Below the pieces are notes generated by a model. That model had not been told where the DNA came from, did not search any database, and worked only from the letters and a program-made list of their open reading frames with translations. A stretch of 64,000 nucleotides of DNA from Pieris napi (Eukaryota > Arthropoda > Insecta > Lepidoptera > Pieridae): the NCBI RefSeq assembly GCF_905475465.1, contig NC_062236.1, positions 7,326,001-7,390,000 on the forward strand, read 5' to 3'. Shown piece after piece: positions 44,721-54,822 of the stretch. The position numbers were made by a program, and so were the translations under genes. The stretch's first letter is position 1. The number at the start of each line of letters is the position of its first letter.

Positions 44721-45564
44721 TATTTATCCACATGCTTTGTTTCTACATTTAAAACACGCGTTTTCATTTTATTTTCATTATACAAGTGCGTCAGAAATAT
44801 AAATAGAAGTGATTTAAATTGAATATTTAAATCAATACTAATTAATATTAGAAAATAATAGTAAATATAAGAATAATAAATATTTATTTATTTAATTTTT
44901 CAAATGTAAACTGAACTTTATTGACAATATAATGACTCCTTTTCCAGTCTTTGATTATTTAATTGTAATTAATTACTTGCATGCAATCAAAAACTATTTT
45001 TAATAATGCCAAAGAAGTATAACTTCTTACGCGCGTACATAAGTACACGCACCCTTTTTTTTAAATACATACATACAAATAATTTGCTCGAAATTACAGG
45101 ACCATACAACATAATATATATATATACACATACTTGACCCGCTATAAATTTTGAAAAAAATAATAATTTTATTAGAAAATTTGTCCCCTCCGCTTTATTC
45201 AAAGATTTGTTTTCAAACCTCTATAGAGTGCTATTACGAAGATATAAAACTACTTTCGCATTTAATTTTTAACTTTACACTTGCCTGTTTTTCACACGTA
45301 AAACCCGTTAAGTGACGAACAAAATCTATGATTTCTCCTAAGTGCTACTGTACACTGGCCCACCCGCGATGTTCACGAATTAGGATTTAGAAAAATTAGT
45401 TGATTTTACTTATTATCCCCGAATTTACTAAGTTGTGTGGTCTGTGAATGAACATTTAGAAAGAATACACAAATCTTGAAGCTTTCTATTTGATCATTTA
45501 ATTTTCAGGGGGTATCTCATATAAATAAATGGCAATCGTCACGTACGATGCCAATAGACTCATG
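44721..45564. other. Unannotated A+T-rich stretch
   Basis: Includes an (AT)n patch near 45111-45126. Nothing else recognised. Confidence 0.35.
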
Positions 45565-45790
45565 TAAGTTTTTTAAGGCCTTTAGCCGCGTACCACCACT
45601 ATGTGGAACCAGCTGCCCACTGAAGTATACCCGAACCAATTCGACTACAGTTCAAGAAAAGAGCGTACCAATTCTTAAAATGCCGGCAACGCACTTGCGA
45701 GCCGCCTGGCAATGTGAATGTTTTTGGCCAGCGGTATCACTTGAGATCAGATGAGCCTCCTGTCTGTTTGCACCCTGTTACATAAATAAA
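45565..45790 (+). repeat. CR1/Jockey-type LINE 3' end
   Basis: CACCACTATGTGGAACCAGC, CTGCCCACTGAAGTATACCC and AACCAATTCGACTAC match the copy at 11330. The tail runs through GGTATCACTTGAGATCAG to CATAAATAAAAAAA. A frameshift precedes AAGAAAAGAGCG. Confidence 0.7.
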
Positions 45791-45917
45791 AAAACGTACT
45801 TTTGTGTGTACGTACGTATTTTTATCCAACTTACCTCGTATAAGACAAAAGCTAATTTAAAGTTTGGTTTTGATTGGTTTTCTTTTTTATTTATTAATAA
45901 AAACACCTTGGTGATGT

Positions 45918-46010
45918 AATAAAATGACGGAGAATTATTGCCAGTTCTTCTCGTCCGTTCTACACCCTTTGAAAACTGTACTAGATGTAAATTTAGAAGA
46001 TATTTTTTGA
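45918..46010 (+). repeat. LINE 3'-region fragment (AGTTCTTCTC family)
   Basis: ATTGCCAGTTCTTCTCGTCC, GTTCTACACCC and GATGTAAATTTAGAAG. Confidence 0.5.
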
Positions 46011-46051
46011 TACATTAAGATACACACATTTATAAATGATATTTGCTTTTA

Positions 46052-46166
46052 GTTTCTAGTTACCCACAACACAGGGCCTCCCTAGTGTGGGGACTAGCGA
46101 TATATGAATTCTGTCACAAACCCTTTTGTCATTAATAAAGTTTTTATTATTATTATTTATTATTAT
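46052..46166 (+). repeat. LINE 3' tail (GTTACCCACAACACAGGG family)
   Basis: Near-identical to 13188-13296 from TTTCTAGTTACCC to the TTA-repeat end. Confidence 0.6.
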
Positions 46167-47648
46167 AGAAGAATATTAAGGATGCTTAGGATACCTCTTT
46201 GTACAACCGCTATTCAGATATTTTGATCAACATTGCGTTATTACCGTTGTTTTGATGCGAAAACGTGTTCAAAAATGAATGATACAAAAAGTGTAGTCTA
46301 TCAATAAATATTACTTTGGCTTCAACAAAATATGCGCATATATGTATTATTAATACTTATGTAAAATATTAATAAGCTAATATCCACCATTATTGCGAAA
46401 TATTTATCTCTTCTGTCTTAATATTTGTAATAATTGTATAAACTAAATACTTTAACAGCAGTCTGTATTCAAGTAATTATTATCCAATTATTGTTGGATT
46501 GTCAGATGTGGCGTGCTAAGTGTTCACATGAATCACGCAAACATTATACGTGTTTGTTTGCCTTTGGATTCTCACATCTGGCCTAAAATAAAATTTTACA
46601 GTCTCTAATCTTCCAAGCCTTGTAACCGTGAAGATATATTAGAAAAACTTATTTATATGTGTATAACGAGGCATATCAGTCATAGTAATAAAATTTTATG
46701 AAAATTATAATAAGAAGGTAATTGATTGATTATAACAACTAAAAAAAATTCAACGCGCAAAATCATAGTATTACTTTTACGCTATATTATGTTTTCTGTT
46801 TATTACTTTTAATTAAAACTACTGAGTTCTATATCAATTGAGACAATTATGGACCTCAATATCCCTAATGTATCGGTAAGGGTGAAAATCCCTTAAAAAG
46901 ACAGGGATAACCTTCAGTAAAGAAGACTACGAAGAAGAAGCAGATGCCTATTTACAACACAAAACTGGGTAGTACTCCAAAATCCTATCATAACGCCCTT
47001 ATGAGGCGAGACTTATCACGAATTTTAACTCCCTTATGTCAAAATCCAATACGCTGTTGACAGACGAAACTCATACTTAGCGCTAAGTTTCAGTACTTAA
47101 TAAATTGGCCACAACATCGATCGGTTTTGATACAAAAGGCGTCTCGAAACACGCTTATTCGGCCCTAACGTATAACATTGCATAGTAATGTTGCCTGCAT
47201 GCATTCATGTCATAAATACCGACATATCGAACCGTAAATATAAGAAACAAAGCGGTACACACGTATAAAACGAGCCTACATCTCTTAATGATATGTAGAT
47301 TCTCTGCATTAGTTACATGACTGTGTTCTCAGTGAAAACATCTCGCGGGCCGTCTTCATTTTATTGTCTCTACGCTTTCAAACAATACATCCTTAAACCA
47401 ATTTTATGTGCACCGAATACAGTCGATAATCCTATGAAACAATTATAAGGTTATGATGTTTACTATGCGGTCCATTCCAACTCATTAAACAAGACATAAT
47501 TTAGGTCTATCGTATTAAATCATTCTATTTTGAATTTAATAAATGAATTATAAAGCTGACGTTCGAATGGCATATTTAACAGATTATTGGTCGTTTTAAA
47601 ATTGGAATGGATAGTTCGTGCACGGATTAATTCAATTGAAATTGCACT
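46167..47648. other. Unannotated stretch, second half possibly regulatory
   Basis: 46160-46980 is A+T-rich with nothing recognised. 46980-47600 has higher complexity (CATCGATCGGTTTTGATAC, CATCTCGCGGGCCGTCTTC, CTATGCGGTCCATTCC), with no repeat family and no long frame; it resembles conserved non-coding DNA. Confidence 0.3.
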
Positions 47649-48011
47649 TTATATCAAGAGACTAAAGTGGATATTGCTTTGAATATGCGAGGAAATTGAG
47701 ACATTAGAAACCCCTCGACTATTACCGTGTTCCTTTAACAAATGCACGACGCTGTACGGAATAAGATGTAATTCTGTGGCCGCGTGCATAAATAAGGCCC
47801 TTGGAGTATCGGCTATTTCAATACTGGGACCCCATGTGGGCGCCGACCTCCATAAATCATCAAGCACAATTATTAAATTATCTTTTTCGTTGACATTAAG
47901 TAATTGTTTTGGTTGGGCTATAGCGTCGAATGAATCATATGAGTTTAAATTCTTCTGTTTCGTAATATTTTCATTGATTGATGTTTGATTAATTCGTGTT
48001 TGGTCACGAAC
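47649..48011 (-). other. Stop-free - strand stretch, possible exon
   Basis: 121 codons without a stop (48011 down to the stop at 47649). The middle reads LDDLWRSAPTWGPSIEIADT and HAATELHLIPYSVVHLLKEH, protein-like in composition, in a GC-richer patch. There is no ATG near its start. A TTTCAG acceptor lies at 48037-48042 but in the wrong frame for direct use, and a donor-like ACG|GTAATA occurs near 47733. The + strand is also open here (47776-47988). No family recognised. Confidence 0.2.
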
Positions 48012-48411
48012 TCACGATTATGACTTTTTGGTTTGACTGAAATGAGTTAATATTGAAGTTATGACTGCGTCAATTGGTCACGGATTTAATTCAATGCACG
48101 GCTTACATCTAACCGCGGAGGTTAAACATAAAAAAAATCAAAAATGTGGCTTTTAATTGTAAGAGACGAGGCATTACCACGACCACCAAAACAAGATTGA
48201 AACAACATTACTTTAACAATTTGGCATAGTAAAGTACTTCCAAACGCAGAACATTCCTTTACTTTATGTAAGGTACCTATCATTTATCAGAATTCAAAGT
48301 AATAATTATCGTTTACTATGAAGTCATTAAGTAAAATATTTCTTTTTGGATTTAAATCACCGATATCCAGATTAAACATTCTGATACACGAGCTAAGTCT
48401 ATCCATAGTTG
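48012..48411. other. Unannotated stretch
   Basis: Nothing recognised; 48060-48130 is slightly GC-richer. Confidence 0.3.
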
Positions 48412-48602
48412 CTTCCTTCACACTTTGAAATCGATTTTCGTTCAGTTTTTGTAATGAAATTGTTTTGTTTATTTTGTTATCTCTTCGTGTATGTTATGTT
48501 TGCCTATAAGTGCTTGTCATATTAACAATTTATTTAATTTTTTTTGTTTCAATGTATCAGTGTGTGGAGCGTTAGCAAGCTTTTAAAAATAAATAAATAA
48601 AA
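48412..48602 (+). repeat. Older LINE 3' tail (CCTCAGACTTTGAGAGCG family)
   Basis: Diverged relative of 22129-22318: CACTTTGAAATCGATTTTCG, ATGTTTGCCTATAAGTGCTT, GAGCGTTAGCAAGCTTTTA and an AATAAATAAAT end. Both this and the 43-kb copy are preceded by ATCCATAGTTGCT. Confidence 0.55.
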
Positions 48603-49009
48603 TTTATTTAGTCTCCTGTTATACCAGTAAATATATATGAGTATCAAATGGGTTTTTATTTTGATATATGATATTATTATATATCTCTCAACCTAAGTCC
48701 TGAACATGTTATGTACATGGTGTATAAATCTTACACTGCAGTGTAATCGTGACAGTTTATTGAACCAATAATTAAATAACTAGTATAGTATACAGGCTGT
48801 TATATCATAAAATTATTAATAATGTTTAAGGTATTATTGGTTTTCTCAGTAGAAATTATATAATAAACGTTTTAATAGACTTGATGTTCTTGACTGGACG
48901 TTTTGAATACCATTTTGAGTAAATTATAGTAGGTCATTGTAATACTAACAAATTTCGGCAAATATTAACAAATATATATGGTGAAAATGATAACCGCTTA
49001 AACATTTTT
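48603..49009. other. Unannotated A+T-rich stretch
   Basis: Nothing recognised. Confidence 0.35.
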
Positions 49010-49105
49010 TTTGTTGCGTAGGGGGGCAAACCTACGGGACGCCCAAAAAGAGGAGTCATCGCACCAGAGGAGTCACACATTGCTTCGCCAATACGTTCTT
49101 TCTTG
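49010..49105 (-). repeat. CR1/Jockey-type LINE tail fragment
   Basis: GGGGGGCAAACCTACGGGAC, GCCCAAAAAGAGGAG, GCCAATACGTTCTTTCTTGA: reverse strand, decayed. Confidence 0.45.
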
Positions 49106-49362
49106 AGCCGACTCATAAACATTTATATATTAACCACAAAAAAAAGTTCTTCGGACTAAAATTGGAACTTTTCATAATGTATTTAATTCAGTGAAAAATG
49201 GTCTCTCGAACCTAATTAAGCACATTATTACTAATGAACTAAGTGATATTTATTTTCACCCCATATATCTTGTTAAGTGTAGCTAGCAATCAGCCGGCTT
49301 CTATGTATACTGATATTTATCTAAGGCCACGCCTCCACTTATGAAAGCTAACTTAAGCTAAC

Positions 49363-49520
49363 TCAATAGGGGGCAAACGAGCAGGAAGCTCATCTGATGT
49401 TAAGTGATACCGCCATAGACACTCTTAATGCCAGAGGGTTCGCGAGTGCGTTGCCGGTTCAAATATCCTTCAGTAGGCAGCTGATTCCACGTAGTGGCGG
49501 CAAAAACTGCCTTAAATAAC
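49363..49520 (-). repeat. CR1/Jockey-type LINE 3' end
   Basis: GGGGGCAAACGAGCAGGAAG, CTCATCTGATGTTAAGTGAT, GCGAGTGCGTTGCCGG, and CAGCTGATTCCACGTAGTGG (the complement of the ...WN.L... coding end). Confidence 0.65.
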
Positions 49521-50385
49521 GCTCACTTGTGGAACGACGGACATCGAGGTCATACGGGTGGAATTTCGTATTCTGTCTCAACGTTCGATGATGATTTCGA
49601 TTTTCTAATGTATTTCGAGGATTTTGAAGATGTTAAAATATGGATTGTTGTACACTCTGGACTGTTATCACTTCATTAATAGCCGCTCAAAGAAATCACA
49701 ATGAACATGATGTTTAGTTATTTTGCCTTAATCTACTCTTGTAACCAAGCTAGGTAATTTACAGAACACCAAACTCTACCTATCCAAATATTAATTGTCA
49801 GCTTGACTTATGACAAACTAGAAAAAAATCGTAAAACGAGGACTTATATGATCGGAAGAAAGAATGAAGAGTAATATTTGTTAGTAGTTGAAAGCTTCTT
49901 CGATTTTTAAAAAGATCTATGCGCTTAAAATCTTTGCAATTGAAATATTATCGCTGCCCCTGGATTCCCGGCCTAAGTAGTTGATTGCAGACTCGATTAT
50001 ATCTCGGCGGGACCACATTATTGTCTTAATTGATTCATTCGTTGCCAGGGCACGGATTTAGTAGCTAATTTCACTCCCACATCGATTTAAATGCTCTACG
50101 GCCGCACTTTAACTTACCCACGGGCTATTTGAATAAATTCTATGCAAATCTATGCTTACTGAATTAGTTATATTTTTAATATAAGTTACTAACTAAACCT
50201 TTATAATTGCGACTGTGGCTTAGTGGTAGACGGCTCATAACCATGTATTGGCTTTTCGATTTGATCGCTTAAACTTAGTCTTCCAAAAACGTTTAAAATA
50301 TTTTTATACTAACAGGTAATATTTGGATTAGCCCATCTAAACTATATATATATCTTTCTTATGCAGGTATTTTTCAGGGTATATT
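49521..50385. other. Unannotated stretch with regulatory-like patch
   Basis: 49920-50110 has higher complexity (ATTATTGTCTTAATTGATTC with a Sox-like ATTGT and a TAATTG core; GCCTAAGTAGTTGATTGCAG). A tRNA-like D-arm string GGCTTAGTGGTAGACGG at 50217-50233 lacks a cloverleaf. No gene. Confidence 0.3.
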
Positions 50386-50551
50386 GAGCAGTGTTGGCTA
50401 CAGCGTGCGACTTTCATCCCTGAGGTCGTAGGTTCGATCTCCGGCACAGGAGGCTGATCACCTTCTTACGTATTAGATTGTAAAATAATGATGACACAGC
50501 TTAAGAAATCGGAGGGCCAGACCTAAAAAGGTTGTAGTGTCACTGGTTTAT
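50386..50551 (+). mobile_element. SINE (type 2) with internal deletion
   Basis: GAGCAGTGTTGGCT, GCGTGCGACTTTCATCCC and GGTTCGATCTCCGGC form the head, which jumps directly to ACAGGAGGCTGATCACC near the 3' half. About 120 bp of the body are absent. The end is GTTGTAGTGTCACTGG. Confidence 0.7.
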
Positions 50552-50998
50552 TTCTTTTTATTTTTATATATGTAACGTTAGAATATCATTTGTTTTTATC
50601 ATTTTTTTTTTCTATTAATAAAACGCCTTACCAGCAATGCATTATTTCAGCAACAGAGAGAACTGTTCTACCAATTGTTTATTGCTTTTTTAATAAATAT
50701 TTGTCGTACACGTCCGAAAACCTTCCAATCCGAACACCTCTTATAAACCGAACAATAATACAATCCTATTAATACCGGACCGAAAACACGGCGAACTGGC
50801 AAAAATGGCGTCGTACCCGGCGCGTAGATCATAAATTTGAATATTTCGCTGAAATAAAACACGCTGGCATAATATACTGTTGTATTGTCATCGGCAAAAA
50901 GGAAAACGTCTGGAGTCGTGTTTCCAACTACCGGTGACATAGGCACAGAGCAGTTTTAGATTCAACAGAAGTTTTTCAATAAATAAAACTACTTTTTA
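50552..50998. other. Unannotated stretch
   Basis: 50770-50950 is comparatively GC-rich (GGACCGAAAACACGGCGAAC, AATGGCGTCGTACCCGGCGC) and is open on the - strand for 92 codons (50668-50946), with no recognised domain. Possibly mobile-element-derived. Confidence 0.25.
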
Positions 50999-51338
50999 TC
51001 TAACATATAAAATTCTCGAGTGACGGTGTTTGTAATTAAACTCTTCCGAAACGGCTGGACAGATTCTCATGAAATTTTGTGTGCATATTGGGTATGCCTG
51101 AGAATCGGACAACATCTATTTTTCATCCCCCTAGGGTGGTCCACAGCAAAAAAATTATTTTTATTTTTTAGACAAAATTTTTGTTTTCTTATGATACATA
51201 CAACCCTTAATTTTCACCCCTCTTCGATCAACCCTCATTTTTTATTGTAGTAGATAATTATTTTTATTGAACCGAAAAAAAAATTTCCTGGAAATAATAT
51301 AGTAGGTACTATAGCAAAACGTTTGCCGGGTCAGCTAG
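50999..51338 (+). mobile_element. Non-autonomous Helitron, family A, first unit of a head-to-tail pair
   Basis: Starts TCTAACATATAAAATTCTCG after an A at 50998 and ends GCCGGGTCAGCTAG at 51338, with hairpin GCAAA ACG TTTGC before it. The next base begins a second unit. Confidence 0.8.
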
Positions 51339-51805
51339 TCTAACATATAAAATTCTCGAGTGACGGTGCTTGTAATTAAACTCCTTCGAAATGACTCGAC
51401 CGATTTTCGTGAAATTTGGAGTTCAAATCGGTTAGGTCTGCGAATCGGACAACATCTATTTTTCATCCCCTTAAATGTTAAGGGTGGTTCACCCCTAAAT
51501 TTTTAAAATTTATTTTTAGACATTTTTTTTGTTTTCATTTTTTTATGATACAGAATACAAAAATACATACAACCCTTAATTTTCACGCCTATTTTTATTT
51601 GTTAATTAAAAACTTTTGACTTGAACTCTGAGGTTTATTATTATATAGAGAAAAATTCACAGAACAACCTAAAAAGTTTTCATTCCTGAAAACAAACAGT
51701 CTCTGGGGTAGCATAGCACAATGTTCCATGTTTACCAACATGTACTAAAAAGGTAGGCAAAGTAAAATCCCATTAAGGAGAAACGAAGTTCGCGGGGGCA
51801 GCTAG
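51339..51805 (+). mobile_element. Chimeric Helitron unit fused to the first
   Basis: Begins TCTAACATATAAAATTCTCG directly after the previous CTAG, follows family A to about 51600, then switches to family B sequence (TTGAACTCTGAGG, CAGTCTCTGGGGTAGCATAG, AAAAAGGTAGGCAAAGTAAA) and ends GCGGGGGCAGCTAG followed by T. Confidence 0.75.
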
Positions 51806-52539
51806 TTTCACTATAATAAACAATTTACTTACTATAATAGGATATAGTGTGTTCATTGTAGCATTGCGTGCTCTTCGTTATTTCTTACCTTAATATCATA
51901 AATTCAATGTCAACGTAGAATGTGTACTATAAGTATTAAGTTAATGATACCCAACAAGAACCATCAAATTACTCACTACGGCAATTGTCGACTGTTCGTG
52001 TCAGATACATTTATACTGCGAACGAGTGATACGTTTTAATTTTACACATTTGTATAAGTGTTTTTATATAAATATTTATTCTGAAATAAACGATAATAAT
52101 AATAAAAATAAGCAGAAGAAAACTGAGTAGAAAGTACATATTTTTAAGTTTGAAATATTCTTGACGTTATTAAATATTTGCTAAATAAAACAACGTATTG
52201 TAAATGGTAATAAACTCCTGGCTAGAAAGGTCCTAGACTATTATAGTCTACATAAATAAATCGTGTTTATACATTTATTGCTCTATGTCCGATTGAGACA
52301 TCTCAAGCGCGCATGCGCTCGTGTGCGTCGAGAAGGCTGGAATCTTAATATGCAAACTCGACTTTCATATACAGTGTGTTCATAAAAATATTGTTTAACT
52401 TGTGTTTTGACAAAATATCTTTTATCACCCTTGCATTAATACTTTTTATATCAAAAAATAATTGAACATCAGAATCGAATGCAATTCCCAAAAGTTTCGT
52501 ATTTCATATTACACTCTCTTCTGCCACTTTTTTATGTCT
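51806..52539. other. Unannotated A+T-rich stretch
   Basis: 52290-52350 has the GC-rich string CAAGCGCGCATGCGCTCGTG with a palindromic core. Nothing else recognised. Confidence 0.3.
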
Positions 52540-52740
52540 CCGAGGTGGAGATAAATTTGAGTTCTGCCCCCTAAAAATAACAGGGGTATATGGGTCTCGA
52601 CCCACAGAATCTCTCCTATTCTGGGACTCGGTAGGCAAAGCCCACTTGAAGCACCTCAGCACTTCGTCGCCGCGTTACAGGGGCTCTCGAATTGTACCGG
52701 AGCTACATTCTTGACCCTGATAAGTTTACTATCATGTCTT
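52540..52740. other. GC-richer segment, unidentified
   Basis: GGTCTCGACCCACAGAATC, TACAGGGGCTCTCGAATTG and similar strings contrast with the surroundings. This is perhaps a retroelement fragment, but I could not place it in a family. Confidence 0.25.
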
Positions 52741-54084
52741 TGGTTTACTGGAGGACTACAGACTTTAATAAGAATTATATACTGACTATAATCGCAGGCA
52801 TCTTTAAATCTTTATTTAAAAACTAACTATTTATATACTACACTAACTTATTATTTTATCTAACAATGGATACATTTCTATATATTTTGATACGAGCTCC
52901 CCATGTACAATTAAAGTAACAAAGCAGTTAAAATACTCGAAGACTAAATTGGTAAAACGATTTGTGTACGACTCCTTATACGTCCTTTTGTGAACTAATG
53001 AACTCAAATATGGTTAAAACTTCATTGAAATTTGTATAATTAATGCAATTAACGTTCGAATGCAATTTAAATTGAAGTTTATTGGAGGTAATTATTAAAG
53101 GTTACATTGATAACTACTGTTTGCACATTATAATATGTTTTATACATTGTAACAATATTGGTCTTTGTCTGGAGTTGGATTTATTAAATTTACTATCGTG
53201 TTGATGAAATATTTACTATAGTATGAATACGCCTGCGTTTTTGGTAGATGCAGCAACAGCGAACGACGATGGCGTGATATTTTACCTTCCATTTTTTTTT
53301 ATTATTTTTTTGACATACACTAACTTGAGAAAGTTTATAATGAGAATAAATTTTAATTATTTTGTTACAAAAGTTTGCGCACTTTACCATAAACGTACGT
53401 CTTAATTATTAATTTATGTACACCTTGCCTTAAGTACACATAAAAAACTAGTTACATAAGTTATAAGGCAACGGGCGGCCTTACCGTTAACAAGCGATTT
53501 CTTATAAACAAAAGGCTTTTAGTGTTTTGTAATTTTTAATTAATTGCAAAGATTTCTTTATACTTTTAAACTGAGGCTTATGTTTATGTTCCTACTTTGC
53601 TACGAATAAAATAATAGTTTCACATTATAATGAAGAACTAATGATCTGTGAACGGATGGCCTTGTCGCCAATTATCTCTTAAAATTCGTTAATTTTGGTC
53701 GAATCCTTATGAGAGATGATGTGTTTAAATCAAACATATAATCACAGTTTTAATCACAGTAAAATTTAAATTAATATATCACAATCTATCAAACGTTTAC
53801 ACAATAGTTAATGCTCTGGACATAATCTAAATCCGACAAAACTAAGCTTAAATTATCCCTTGACATTACAATCAATCATTATTTCATAATTATTGCAAAA
53901 CTAACTCTATTTGAAAGACGAAAGGATTACAATTGTATGTCTATTTAAACATCAAGGATGAAGGGAGTTTAGAATAATTAGTTGGAACTTTATCTTGATT
54001 CGCTTGTTTGCAATTTGGCAATATATATAGAGCTGTTACAAATAAGAGAAATCATTAATATAGTTTAAGGTTTAGGTAAGTTTT
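52741..54084. other. Unannotated A+T-rich stretch
   Basis: Opposite-strand frames at 53193-53405 overlap and have no domain. No repeat family recognised. Confidence 0.35.
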
Positions 54085-54308
54085 TGATAAAGGCTGCCTT
54101 TAAACCCACCACCTTTTTTCGTCAAAGCATTTAGTAATGTAGTGCTTGGCCAACTTCCGCACAATTTTGACAGTTAAATAAGCCGGCAAAGCACTTGCGA
54201 GGTTTCTGGCTATGTGTGTTTCCCGGGGGTAATGTGAATGACCGGCGGTATCACTTAACATCAGATCAGCTCCTCGCTACTTGCATCTTGTTACATAAAA
54301 AAAAAAAT
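54085..54308 (+). repeat. CR1/Jockey-type LINE 3' end
   Basis: GCCGGCAAAGCACTTGCGAG, TTTCTGGCTATGTGTG, GGCGGTATCACTTAACATCA, then a T-rich to A-rich end CATAAAAAAAAAAA. The upstream WN.LP region is decayed (GGCCAACTTCCGCACAATTT). Confidence 0.6.
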
Positions 54309-54415
54309 AACCGAACAGTGTGCGTAAAATATTAATTTAAACATTTTATAGCACCTCTGGTGGTAACGCCCTAAACTATAGCTATAGCAGATATTTTATT
54401 CAAATAATGATTGCT

Positions 54416-54822
54416 GCCCATGCGGTTACTTTTTTTTTTACTTGGGGAAATGCATTGCGCATACCCACCGCGGTGCGACTGCTTAGTGCGGAGGGTTATG
54501 GACTCGCGAATGTGCATACCCACTAAAACCCCAAGGCGCCACCAAAAATCGCCTTAGGCGGAATGCTGTAACAGCAGAGCCTTATCCGCTTCCCGACATG
54601 CGATGCGGCGGTTGTGTCCGCCTCTCCCCGCCCATTGTTGATTTGTGAAGATACTTGACACATAAAGTATCCTTCACAGATCGGGCCATACGCTTTTAGG
54701 AATAGGGAAGATCGGGTAAAGTGCTTGCAGGGATGGATCACCATCCCTTCTTTTGAACGCATGGACCCCTGCTTCCCCGCGTGGGCACTCTTTAGGTGGC
54801 GAGGATGGCCCATGCGGTTACT
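54416..54822 (-). mobile_element. 5'-truncated retro-insertion with 15-bp target duplication
   Basis: GCCCATGCGGTTACT flanks the insert exactly at 54416-54430 and 54808-54822. The insert (54431-54807) starts with a T-run on the + strand, that is a poly-A tail on the - strand preceded by TTTCCCCAAGT. It is GC-rich for this window. A 97-codon frame (54523-54813, -) spans much of it but enters the right duplication and has no domain I recognise. Probably a LINE or SINE 3' fragment. Confidence 0.75.

Noticed and set aside
54523..54813. 97-codon - strand frame starting with Met
   Set aside because: Lies almost wholly inside a retro-inserted fragment and its Met lies in the target duplication, so translation as a host protein is unlikely.
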